Program-made: the position numbers and the translations under genes
In this document: piece after piece, positions 34,901 to 45,067 of the stretch
How positions within the stretch are numbered: position 1 is the stretch's first letter
Layout of the letters: each line of letters starts with the position of its first letter
Origin: Phragmites australis
Lineage: Eukaryota; Streptophyta; Magnoliopsida; Poales; Poaceae
Reading direction: 5' to 3'
Length of the DNA: 64,000 bases
Assembly (NCBI RefSeq): GCF_958298935.1
Contig: NC_084940.1
Coordinates: forward strand, 6,292,001-6,356,000
The notes under the pieces: model-generated
What the model was told of the DNA's origin: nothing
Database searches by the model: none
The model's input: only the letters and a program-made list of their open reading frames with translations

Positions 34901-37900
34901 AATTTTTGGGCTTTTACTTTTTCTAATATTTTATCCAGTGGATTTTAATGTTTAACTATTTATGCACTGCGGGCACATCTCCTCCTCGTGGGTGCCATCT
35001 CAAGTCTTACCACCCCATATTTTTCATGATCATGTTATCGCTATGGGATTACTGAAAAGCCTATGATTCTAGATAAGATAATCATAATGCAAACCAACTC
35101 CCATTAGGAATAAAGAATTTTCATTTCGAGATAGAGTGATACACTATGAGTATTTGGGTTTCAGTGGTATTTTATTAGCCGTTGTAACGTTTTGTCTTGG
35201 TATGCTATTTCATTGAGATTTAAGAGTGGGCTTATGATGTTAACCTTACGATCAAGGGGGATAATGTTGGAATTGTCTCGGACCCCCTCTCTCCCTAATG
35301 TGTCCCAACTGACGACCAAGAGATGAGGGGGAGCCCGTTCTCACGAACGCATCCTGATTGGGGGTGCAACCGACTCCTTCGTTGCGGTCTCGTTCCACAC
35401 AGCACCACAATATAAAGGGGAACGCCAGGGCTCATGGGTGATCTATCTCACGCAGCTAACGCGCACCCAACATACCTAAACCCTATGACCGATCATGTCT
35501 GGGTGCTGGAGTGGAGCAAAGACCGCCGCTCCTGCAGCACCTACGACGACCACGTCGATTGGCTGCTTCCTCACGTCGTCCACGCCTTCACCGATCTACG
35601 TCACCGTCAAGTTGGCGACCTTCTACATCCCGTGTACGCTTACACCAACGTGATCACGTTCTTCAACCTCATCTAATGGCGTCACTGAACAACGATATAT
35701 CCTCACGCTTCCGCAATTAGGTGTGTCTGATGTTAGGGCTAATGATCATGTGAGTTGAGACCCATATTAGCACTAACACAGGTAAGGGGTGAGATTGTAC
35801 ATTGATTATGCCATATCTATTGAACGAGTCATGGTCAACCACAATCTTGCACTAAAGCCAACTTATGAATCTTCTTACTAGAAATGCATCAAAATAGCAC
35901 ACTTTCATCTCTGAGTTAAAAAAATATATAATTTGTCAAAAGTTGGAGACAACAGCAAGCAATCTTAAGTAGAAGAACCATGATCTAAGGACAGTCAGAC
36001 CATTTGATTTTATATCAAGAAATCTTACACCAATGAAGTACCTACTAACTATGAATATAGCAGTAGTGCATTTATCATTACTATAAGCTTTAGCTCAGAA
36101 CCCTCTGCCAGAGGTTTGGAGGCAGAGGATTGTTTCCTGGTCAAAGTTGCTTTGCTTCAGCTGTGTCTTCCAAAAATCCAAACACAGATTGGCTGACAGC
36201 CTTGAGCTTTCTTATTTCACTGTCTTCCTTTGATGCAGTGGATTATTTCGAATTTCATGGACTTCAGGCATGTCAAGTGAGGAAAGGTTTTTCAAGCTGA
36301 GGTGTACTAAGACATGAACCATCGCGATACATGCTGTCAAAACTCTAAACAATGTACCAAAAAACTATAAAGTTGTATCGAGAAAATATAGCATGATCTT
36401 AGTCAAGGGCCTGAGGAAAAAATCAACCAGGTTTGAAGTCCGTATGTTTATGGCTTGCAGTATTCTGCCAGATTTACACCTTCATACAGGAATAAGCTTG
36501 TTTATGACCACGATGAAATAGGAAACTCACATTAATGACATTTCAACTCGTCATCATGCCTATATTCTCTTTTCCATTTCTGCACATACATCTCTGCATT
36601 ATGCTACAGGGGCATTGGAGAAAAGTAATTCAATAGTAAAGGAAACATCCCTCAAAACTCCTACGAGGATTCTACCTCAAGAGAGGTGTACATAGCTACA
36701 TATTGGATGGACATAACATTTCTTTTGGAACATCGTATTTTATTGCTTGCAATGCAGAATATGGCATGCACAGGGAGACCAACGATCTGATAGAGTTATA
36801 GATTCAGATGATCCACTGATATCAGCATTCAGAAGCCAGGTTTATTTTACTATACGAAGAATTAGTGGATTAGCAAGATATGGAGCCAGGCTCTGTCAGA
36901 TGTGTAATAACTTCAGAAAGAAGTGCGAGACGGAAAAATAACAATACATGGCAAGACTGCAAGAGCAAGGTAGTAACAATGCTCTGTAATATGTGTGTGG
37001 CCAGACTCTTGCAGACGGCAATCTACCAATCTTCCTCTTGTATGACCATCAAGTATTCGAGACTTCCAGTTACGATCATCAGACAAAGTATACATGGGTA
37101 TCAAGTGTTTGTCCTTATTCTTATGTTAAATCCTGGAAGAAAACGCTATCAGGTACCATCTTCACTAGCAACTAAGAATCTGTAAATGTGCTAGTTAGCT
37201 GCCTTTTCCCCTTGGCAATATTATGCAAATAATTGAAACATATAAACTAATTAGAATCACTTGACTTTGACAAACTGACTAACGTGCGGGAGAGCTGAAT
37301 GACGACTCTCACAAACTGACTAACGTGGTATCAATTCATCAAGAAAAGGTTCTAACGGTTGCCTATCCTCCAGCACTTCCGTTAGCTGAGCTAGTCATGA
37401 ACAAACTTCGAGGAATCATGGGTACGCTGCACTCAATTCACAAGCATAGCAGTAATCACTCAATCAAGTAAAAGGACAGCTCAAAAATAGAGCATCGCGA
37501 TCTCAAGTTTTCGATAACTGCAATAATCTGATCAAAGATGCGCGGGGTGTGCAATACGCTTCGCTTAACCGCAGCTCCCTAGTCCCAGCCTCACAATACC
37601 CATCAGCTACTCGCCGCACGCTAGCCTCACAGCGCCGCCCGCGAGCCAAATATCAGACACACAACCGAATATGAAAAGATCGTGGGAGAGCGTGGAGCAC
37701 CAACCTGTACGGGCTGCTGCTCCGCCGGCTTCGCCGAGCCGTTGTCGGCGGCGGCGACGGTGGAGGCGGGCGCGGCGGAGGCCATGGGGTAGATCCTCCG
37801 GAAGGACGCGGCTAGCGAGCGGCGGAGCAAGGGGGAGGAGAAAGCGGAGGAGGGACTTAATGGCATCTCATGGAGGGGGGCGGTCGCGGGGGTGGCTAGG

Positions 37901-37923
37901 GAGGGGGAGGCGGCCAGATTCAT
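31908..37923 (-). CDS. PLP-dependent class I/II aminotransferase (kynurenine/methionine-glutamine aminotransferase type), two exons
   Basis: Exon 1 ends at 37705 and exon 2 covers 33059-31908; CAG|GT and AG|GTG borders join in frame (...EQQPVQ/VAKRLEKF...). Start is uncertain: ATG at 37864-37866 gives 437 residues, ATG at 37921-37923 gives 456, and a third in-frame ATG lies at 37783-37785. The Ser/Arg-rich leader (SSPLLRRSLAASFRRI) looks like an organellar transit peptide. Numbered from 37866, key residues are Asn221 in HNPTG, Asp249 and Tyr252 in SDEVYDK, the PLP lysine Lys282 in SLGKTFSLTGWKIGW, and the C-terminal Arg in VRFTFCK. The family (fold type I) transfers amino groups from kynurenine, Met, Gln or similar donors to 2-oxo acids; the exact substrate cannot be read from sequence. 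The second exon is a single uninterrupted 384-codon block. Intron 1 (4645 bases) contains an LTR retrotransposon. Confidence 0.93.
33491..34001 (+). repeat. Left LTR (511 bp)
   Basis: TG...CA termini. A CAATATAAAGGGG TATA-like box lies near 33631-33643. It differs from the right LTR by scattered substitutions and a few small indels (511 versus 514 bp), indicating an insertion that is not very recent. Confidence 0.95.
34003..34014 (+). other. Primer-binding site (initiator tRNA-Met type)
   Basis: TGGTACCAGAGC begins two bases after the left LTR. It is one base different from the standard TGGTATCAGAGC complementary to initiator tRNA-Met. Confidence 0.85.
34571..35006 (+). repeat. Perfect 40-bp direct repeats inside the LTR element
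   Basis: 34571-34610 and 34967-35006 are identical over 40 bases (starting CTGCGGGCACATCTCCTCCT). The 356 bases between them are GC-rich at first, then AT-rich. This suggests template switching or an internal duplication during replication of the element. Confidence 0.9.
35254..35264 (+). other. Polypurine tract
   Basis: AAGGGGGATAA immediately upstream of the right LTR. Confidence 0.8.
35265..35778 (+). repeat. Right LTR (514 bp)
   Basis: Collinear with the left LTR over its full length, with TG...CA ends and followed directly by the CAGGT duplication. Confidence 0.95.
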
Positions 37924-38101
37924 GAGGCAGGCCCTGTCAGCCGAGCCGAGTCGTGGGTGCACGCCGCGGCGCGCCGCGCCGCCCCGCCCTCCGGTCAGTG
38001 TGGGGGCTGCAGTATTGCAGTGGCGAGACACGCGGGACTGCGCGGGTGACGTGGGATGGATGAAGGTTTATGACTGGTGGGTCCAGAAAATGTACTGGTC
38101 C

Positions 38102-38169
38102 CACGTGTCATTGAGATGATTGGTTTTGGGGTGGGTGGAGTTAGGGACGGTTGGTGTGGGAATATATAC
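38102..38169 (-). promoter_or_regulatory. Candidate promoter of the aminotransferase gene: TATA box and G-box
   Basis: Read on the minus strand, GGTATATATT (38169-38160) would place the transcription start near 38130, leaving a leader of about 200-265 bases to the candidate start codons. A G-box core CACGTG lies at 38102-38107, near or just downstream of that start site. Placement is inference from motifs only. Confidence 0.4.
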
Positions 38170-38992
38170 CCGGTTGTCCGGTTGTTTAGGACTTGGGAGT
38201 GTGGGGTAGCGGACGGGAAAGCCAACTCCATCAGTTTCTAACCTCAAAAAAAAACTCATCAGTTTCTGCTTGGTTTTACTACTTGGAAGTAAAAAATTGA
38301 ACAAAACAGTTTATTTTTTAAATGACTTATAAGACGTAAAAATGGTAAAAACTATTATTTTTATTAGAAGCTAGATGTTGATTTGGAGGATTTTTTTAGT
38401 TTCTAAGATGATGTTTTTGATAGATATTACATGTATTATATATTTCATTCGTATTAAAAACTAATTTAAAAATAACTTTTCAACAACAAACTTTGAAAAA
38501 GTCTCAATATAACCAAATATGCATCTTATATCTAATATATATCTATCCATTGATTCTTTTATATATTTTATAATTTTTTTTATCACTGTCTTCGGTGTGA
38601 ATCTAACGCTAATGAAGGTCTTTCACAGCCAAACGTGGCTGGAGTCTCGTGTGTGAGTGTATGAGGGCTGTGGCCGAGTGACGAAAGGATTGGCGTTAGT
38701 TTGTTATGTTTCATTGAATCTGGACTGTTTTTTTTTCTGACCGGGGAAACTGACCAAGTTTCAGTTGAAAAGATTGCGAAAACAAAATGTATAGCTTGCG
38801 CGGCATGAATTCGATTGCCTCGTGACTCGCGAGTCATGCATGCTGCTACCGCCGCCGCCGCAGCCAGTGCATCGGTTCCATTCTTTATGATGCTTTTCTA
38901 TCTTCATATGGTTCTTTTTAATCCAACGTTTCGGGATAGTCTCCTTAGCAGTACTCAACCTCTAGCTTTTTGTTTGAATTTATCCTGATTAT
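38170..38992. other. Gene-free stretch
   Basis: AT-rich upstream region of the aminotransferase gene. No coding region supported. Confidence 0.4.
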
Positions 38993-39244
38993 TACTCTAT
39001 TCATATCAAATAAGTGTTGTTTGAAACATCGATAAGACCTTTAAAATATAATTTTGACTACTATTTTTTGTTACAATGTATTGTAAAATATAATAAAAAT
39101 GTATTATTATAAAAATATTTTTTTAGACAAATCTATTAATGTCATTTTTAAGTATTCAAACTTAATATATATAAAATAATTTGTATTTAAAATTTAAAAT
39201 AGTTGTCTCCACACAACCACACTTATTTTAGACAGAAGAGAATA
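38993..39244. mobile_element. Stowaway-like MITE
   Basis: Left end TACTCTATTCATATCAAATA; right end read on the other strand TATTCTCTTCTGTCTAAAAT, both continuing into AAGTG. Size about 250 bp with AT-rich interior. Confidence 0.7.
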
Positions 39245-39670
39245 ATAAATTAAAAATAAGTACTATATACATTGTTTTAATAGAAAATGGTCGCATACTG
39301 CATTGACGGATGCCTAAGTTACTAGGGTGCACCCTTTCACTTAGCGTCTAATTGACACCTAGACCACCTAGGCACTAGGCGTCAACGCTTTTTAAAGCAA
39401 TTGATCATATATCATCTATTTTTTAGCAAGATAGTATCTCACATGCGGCGAACCATCTTATTAACATTCCGATTATTTTTAATAAAAAAGAACTTCAGAA
39501 TAAAAAAAATAAGGGCTTCTGTTCATAAATTTGTACGATCTTCTGGTGGAATACAGATTAAAAGTGCTTAGTGGATCGATGAACTTAGTTGCTTTGGATT
39601 TAAAAAAGAAAAAATCTATTTAACCTATTGAAGTTTAATTTGCGGCCACAAAACACCACGAGCAAATAAA

Positions 39671-40090
39671 AGGGCTATTCAACCCCTCAACTTGCAAAAC
39701 AAGGTCAATCAATCATATACAGTGATTTTAAAGGTGGTTTTGCCAACCTGTGGCGATGATTATGTACAAATATTTAAACAGTGGGAAGTATATTTCTTCA
39801 TTACTTTTTCTTCTCCTTTCTATTTTCTCCATAGTCATTAACATAAAATAAATCCAACTATCTAAAATGGCAGCCATGTCATCGCCACATGACAACACAT
39901 ATTATAAAAAAGGGAGTGAAAAAATATAATAGAGAAGAAAATGATACATAAAAAACAAAAGAAGCTTACTACTATTTTTTTCATCACCATGTGCCAGCCA
40001 CATCAACTGCCATGGTGCTAAACCACCTTCTAAACAACATAGGAATGTATTGACCCAGTTTTGTAACGTTGAGATGTTGGATAAACTTTT
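39671..40090. mobile_element. MITE with inverted ends of about 38 bp, family unassigned
   Basis: Left end contains CAACCCCTCAACTTGCAAAA then GGTCAAT. The right end read on the other strand contains CAACATCTCAACGTTACAAA then GGGTCAAT. The interior is noncoding. This 'CCCTCAACTTTGCAAAAC' type of repeat is common in grasses. I cannot identify its target duplication with certainty. Confidence 0.55.
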
Positions 40091-41990
40091 TTGCTTCCTA
40101 GATAGTTACGTCGCACCATCAAACCTTTTAGAGGTTAGATGGATTTTTTTCCTTAAAAAATCCTTTGTCAACAGTCCATTACATGTTGCACTTGCATCCA
40201 GAGTAGACCAACTGTATTCCCTACCTGACCAAAGGCCCAAAATCAGAAGCCCATTTTGGCACCCTCCTGGCCTCCTCCCAAATACTTCCCCACTCCAAAA
40301 TCCGGGAGATATCCACTCAAAAAAAAAACCCGGAGATATTTATTTTTATTGGAGTTCAATTCTTTCCTTGCCACGGTTTCTGCGAAATGTTGGTTTTCAC
40401 GCACTGTAGATAATATTGCCCCTTTCTTCTTCCGTCACTTCCCTGTCTTTTCCTCTCTCTCCTCTGTCTATATATGCCGCCGTTTCTCTCCATCTCGAGC
40501 TGTCGCACGGCGATCGGTCTTTGCCATGGACAAGATGTCCAACTTCAGTGTCTCCTGAAGCCTGTAGCCTTGCTCCTAGATCTCTCTCCGGATCAGCACA
40601 AGTTCGCATGGGATCTCCACGGGAGCTCATAGAATAGAAAACAACGAAGGAAATCAACCCGTGTCTCCGAGATGCTGTTGCTCTGTCATCTGGATCCGGC
40701 GAAGGAACATGATCGTCGATTTCCACAACGACCATCATGCGCACGCTAAGGCCTCCAACGTATGATTTATAATGTCTAAAAAAAGGGGGTCATACTGTTT
40801 AATACTATAGGCCATAACAGTTACGATAGACACTACTTTTCTCTCCAGTGCGGTTTCTTTGTAATATATATCGGTTGTATTTCATGCCCAGCTAGTGTCT
40901 CGAGGAAGACATCAACTCATCCTCTCTCTTCATTTAAATCATTGTCACTCAATTTTTATCCTGCATGAACGTGTAATTAATACCTAAGACATCAGCTAGC
41001 ATGGAACGCTGAGAGTTGTCTAAATCTATCATGCCATCACTGTTGCTTTGTTCGGGGAGCTGATGACCCTACCCCAATGCGCGCCCTTGAGGGCGACCTA
41101 GCAACAACACTTCAAGACAAGGAAAAGCCGAGCTTGTTGATGACCACACCCAGTTTGTGGGTGGTAGCACTAGAGGCCAACCAGGAATGAGAGAGGAGGA
41201 AGAAGATCAGGAAGGGGTGAGGTTGAATAAAGGGGCATAATTGTCCATAGTGATATATGAAATAAAACAATTCGCACACCGGTGGAAAAAAAACTGCGCT
41301 CCAATTTGTAGCAACCTCAGCTTAGGCAGGAGGATTGAGTGGGGAAAAAAGAATTTTTCTAGTTAATTGTCAACATATTATGTAGAATTACTCACCTTAC
41401 CATCGGCGACAAGATTCGTGCAAGTCACCTCTTCCTCTATCTCCGACGAACTCCGTGAATTCCAACGAGTTTTAGGGTTTGGGTTCAGAATTTTTAGGGG
41501 ATTTAGTGGCATGTTGTTGTAGAGGAATGGACAGGGAGTTTGTCGAACAAGCGTAAGTGGGATGGCAAGGAGGCAGTGGACGGACGTTTGGACGAGGCTA
41601 GCAGGCGGGGGTATCGGGATTCGTAGTGGTTAGTGAGGATGCGGTTTGCAAGGGAGGCGGTCGGGAGGTCGAAGCGAGGGATCGCGGGATCTATCTCCGG
41701 CGAAGGGGGAACGGAGGGGGCAAAGGGGGGGGGAGGGCCAGCAGGGGGAGGTGGTCCCGGTGGGCCACGCTGAAGCCGAGGATGGTGACGACGTGACGAT
41801 GGGAGGTGGTGCGCAGGTGGGGATTGGGACTGGGGGCTACGTCGGTGGGCTGAGGAAGACGACTCGGTCGACATCAATACATATAATCGGGAGTTTAATC
41901 TAAGCCATCAGTTCTCCATCTAGCGGCTAGGAATTCGATAAATTTGAGGGCACGATATTTGTCACACGGACAACTAGCCTATCAAAAAAA
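40091..41990. other. Gene-free stretch with an orphan promoter-like segment
   Basis: At 40420-40560 a pyrimidine-rich stretch with TCTATATATGCC (about 40467-40478) is followed by an ATG (40526) opening a 10-codon frame (MDKMSNFSVS) and a stop, like a promoter and first codons detached from a gene. A proline-rich minus frame (41503-41877) overlaps a G-rich plus strand and has no domain I recognise. Confidence 0.35.
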
Positions 41991-42039
41991 AACCAAAATC
42001 CAGTGAGACAAAACCCCACCTAAAACCTCTCTATTGGCG

Positions 42040-42860
42040 TCCGGTCTCCACTACCACCCCTAACCACCGGCGGCTTTGGCCACATTGACCATGAGCAGCT
42101 ATCTCAACCTCCTCCTATGCCCCCTCCTCTTCCACCACATCCACCGCCGCTCCAAACCCTCATCCCCACTGTGCCCCCAAACCCCCCCCCCCCAACCCGA
42201 CTCGCCCATCGCAAAAGCCCGAGCCTATCTCCAACTCTCAATCCATGAGGAGACGTGGCATGACAGCTACACCTAGATGGGCATGCTCTTCGACGCCACC
42301 ACCATGCACCACATGGTTGTCCATATGAAGACTGAGAAGAAGTATGATGAGGCATGCCTCGTCGCCTGCGGTGGCAATCGCCACACCCAGAAGCTCCAGC
42401 ACGAGATGGCCTCCTGCCTTGCCTCGGAAGCCTGCACCCTGCTCGTTCTTTAGGGCCCTTGGCTGTACTACCGCCACGCGAATGAGGGCAAGCAATATCA
42501 CGTGCTCTATCGCAGCTCTACCGTGCTCCACAGCGAGTTTGTCTCATACAGTGGCCCCTCCATAGGGTTCGACTTCACGACTGGGAAGCGCATCGAGCAG
42601 AAATTGGTGGATTACAATAAGGAGGTCGAGCGGTTCGAAGGTAACTACCGAAACAAAGTTTGCATTGCTACAATTCCATTTCATTTCGAGGACTTGCCCT
42701 TTATGTAATCTGTTATACTTATATGCGCTTGTGTTGCTTGCCCTTGCATCGCTCTCCTCAGGCCGACTTGAGGGCGACTCGGCCTTGCCGCCCCCTGGTT
42801 TTGTCATCACGCTCGGTGCGGTGGCTGCCGCCACTGCCGTCTGGTGGGGGGAGGGGGGCA
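42040..42860 (+). pseudogene. Duplicated gene fragment, copy 1 (product not recognised)
   Basis: Coding-like sequence broken by stops. In order it has a TMSSYLNLLLCPLL leader, HEETWHDSYT with a TAG where copy 2 has Trp, FDATTMHHMVVHMKTEKKYD, EACLVACGGNRHTQKLQHE, a TAG after ACTLLVL, then RSSTVLHSEFVSYSGPSIG and FDFTTGKRIEQKLVDYNKE. After a frame change it has a hydrophobic stretch (YLYALVLLALASL) and GFVITLGAVAAATAVWW, so the ancestral protein probably had membrane segments near its C terminus. I do not recognise the family. A 12-C run lies at 42182-42193. Confidence 0.55.
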
Positions 42861-43439
42861 AGTGGCCCCCGTCGCACCCTTTCTCCCTCTCCTCTCCTCT
42901 CCCTTTCTTCTCTTTTTCCTCTTCATGTTTCCAGACCTGTCGGTCTCGTAGTGCGTGTCCTCCTCCTTATTGCCGGTGGGCCAGATCCGTGAACCATCGG
43001 TCGGATCCGTGTGCCAGGATTCGTGCGGGTGCAGACGGATCGATGCCGCACGGTGCTGGCGTCGGCGGCCTCCACCCGGGAGTGGGTCGGTGCAGCGCAG
43101 AACACTAGCCCCCGTGCTGCTCTCCTCTGGTGGCTGCTCGCCTCCCTCCCTCATCCCCACCCGCCACCGTCTCCCCCTCTCTACCTTGCTCTCTATCAGA
43201 AGGTGAGTAGGGCGAGGGGAAGGCTCGAATGGTCGCTCTTGAAGCTCGTTGCTGCCTCCCATTGGGAGTTCGCACCATGGCTGTCATTGCGTCATCTCCG
43301 CCTTCGGCCTTCGCGCCTGCCTTGCCGGTGTTGGATGCTGTTGCTGCTTCGAAAGGGTACTGCAGCCAACCAACTGTTGTGTGTGTCAATCCCAAGTGGT
43401 CCATCACGCCGGTGTTTCAATGGATCCCAACATCTTCAC

Positions 43440-43990
43440 TAACGCCCGGTCTCCACCGACATCCCAAAGTCCCAAAATCCGTCAGCGTTCGATCTCCACC
43501 ACCACCCCTCACCACTGGTGGCTCCAGCCACATCGACCATGAGCGGTTGTCTCGACCTCCTCCCGCGCCTCCTCCTCTGTCGCTCCATCCCTCATCCCTA
43601 CCGCCCCTAACCTGCCTCGCCCGCTGCAGAAGCCTGAGCCGTCTCCAATTCTCCATCCATGGGGAAACGTGGAACGACAGCTACACCTGGATGAGCGTGC
43701 TCTCCGATGCCACCACCATGCACCACATGGACGTCAATACGAAGGCTGAGGAGAAGTACGTTGAGGCCTGCGTCATTTCCTGCGGTGTCGACTGCCACGC
43801 CCAAAAGCTCTAGCTCGAGATGGCCTCCCACCTTTCCTCAGACGCCTGCACCCCGTTTGTTCTTTGGGGCCACTAGCTATACTACTGCTGCACGTCTGTC
43901 ACAGCTCTGCCGTGCTCCACAACGAGTTTGTCTCGTACAGTGACCCCTCCAGTTCGGCTCCACCCTGGAGCATTGCCACTGAGCTCCATG
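43440..43990 (+). pseudogene. Duplicated gene fragment, copy 2 (product not recognised)
   Basis: Parallel to copy 1 at the DNA level from TTCGATCTCCACCACCACCC through CGTTTGTTCTTTGGGGCCAC to the segment encoding VLHNEFVSYSDPSS. It keeps Trp at the position of the first stop in copy 1 (NDSYTWMSVLSDATTMHHMD) but has its own stop after HAQKL. It ends where copy 1 continues into the GKRIEQKL block. The two copies thus carry different lesions. The unit was duplicated about 1.4 kb apart, then both decayed. Confidence 0.55.
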
Positions 43991-43999
43991 CTCATCCGT

Positions 44000-44740
44000 A
44001 TCATATTCACATGCTTATATGGAAGTTCTTGAGTTCTAAACCTGGGGGGTATGGTTGGGTGTAAGAATTTTGCCTATTATTTTCATCTTGTTTACTGATG
44101 CAGTCTTCACTCTTTAGGGAGCATATTACTTGAGTGGCCTCCAGGATCGAGTTTTGCTCTGGGCTATATGTTGTTAGCATATGTTGTCATTCTTTAGCCA
44201 CCCTCCAAAGGTTTGCCGTCAATTTATCGCAAGGCTTTTAAGGTTGTGTTTCCTTATCTCCTCTTCAAGTGACTGAGATCTTGCCGTAAAAACTAATGCC
44301 TACAAATATAAAATCATGTTGCTTTATATGGTCATGAACCTTCTCATGACTCATGATCATGATTGTGGGGTGAGTTCTACGATCACAAGATTCGTGACTA
44401 AAAATAATAGGGTTTTACAGTTGTCAGGCTTTGTTTTTACTATCAAAATATAACTGCGACATAAGCAAAATCTCAGATGACTGAGATAGCAATTCTCATG
44501 GAGTGAACAAAATTTAAATCTTATTTGATAGAGTTTAACTCTGATACCAATATAATATTTGAAGTTTGTAAGATAAAATAAAATAATTTTAATATTTATT
44601 TTTAGTTTAAAATTATAACAAAATGTCTCAACTATTGGCCATCATACTGTTCATAGCTCTAGCTCTAAAAATTTTAAAACTAAAAATAATCAACTCTAAT
44701 AATTATTAAAATTAGTGCTTTACTAATCAGACTTTAATAG
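44000..44740. other. Gene-free stretch with LTR-like remnant
   Basis: Near 44527-44550 the sequence TTTAACTCTGATACCAATAT, read on the minus strand, is ATTGGTATCAGAG, like an initiator-Met primer-binding site. The adjacent block 44567-44625 is shared with 17645-17705. Together these may be a worn LTR element; borders are not visible. Confidence 0.3.
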
Positions 44741-45067
44741 ATTGAAAGTGGTGGCCTGGCGGGAACTCGAGTCCGACACTGGTGGCGCTGATGGTCCTAC
44801 CCAACCCCCACATATGCCTCTCCGTCTCCGAATGCCGGACAGCTCACTCCGTTTCAAAAGCTTGGTTCCGACTTTCGTGACTCCACCACCACCAGTGGCA
44901 AAAGCGTCAGTTTTTCGCTCGACTCCTTTCGATTTTTTAGGGCTTAGCTCGCCGAGCCCGCCGTTCGCCCGGCCCACCCCAGGCCCACGAACACCCTCGC
45001 GCTCCCGTCCCGTCCCCGGACCTCAGCGCCGCCGTCGCCGGAGCCGGCCTCTCTGTTGCGCGCGGCA

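Larger units (their letters stand above)
33486..35783 (+). mobile_element. Complete non-autonomous LTR retrotransposon (2288 bp) in intron 1 of the aminotransferase gene
   Basis: Two LTRs (33491-34001 and 35265-35778), both starting TGTTGGAATT and ending GCACTAACA, are flanked by a perfect 5-base duplication CAGGT (33486-33490, 35779-35783). A primer-binding site lies directly after the left LTR and a purine tract directly before the right one. The internal region is only 1263 bases and carries no gag, protease, integrase or reverse transcriptase, so it must have moved with enzymes supplied by another element (TRIM/SMART-like, somewhat large). The iMet-type primer site would fit either Copia or Gypsy helpers. 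It is antisense to the host gene. Confidence 0.95.

Noticed and set aside
42544..43407. Overlapping frames of 80-150 codons on both strands between the two duplicated fragments
   Set aside because: Composition-driven Pro/Arg-rich frames without splice sites or recognisable motifs.
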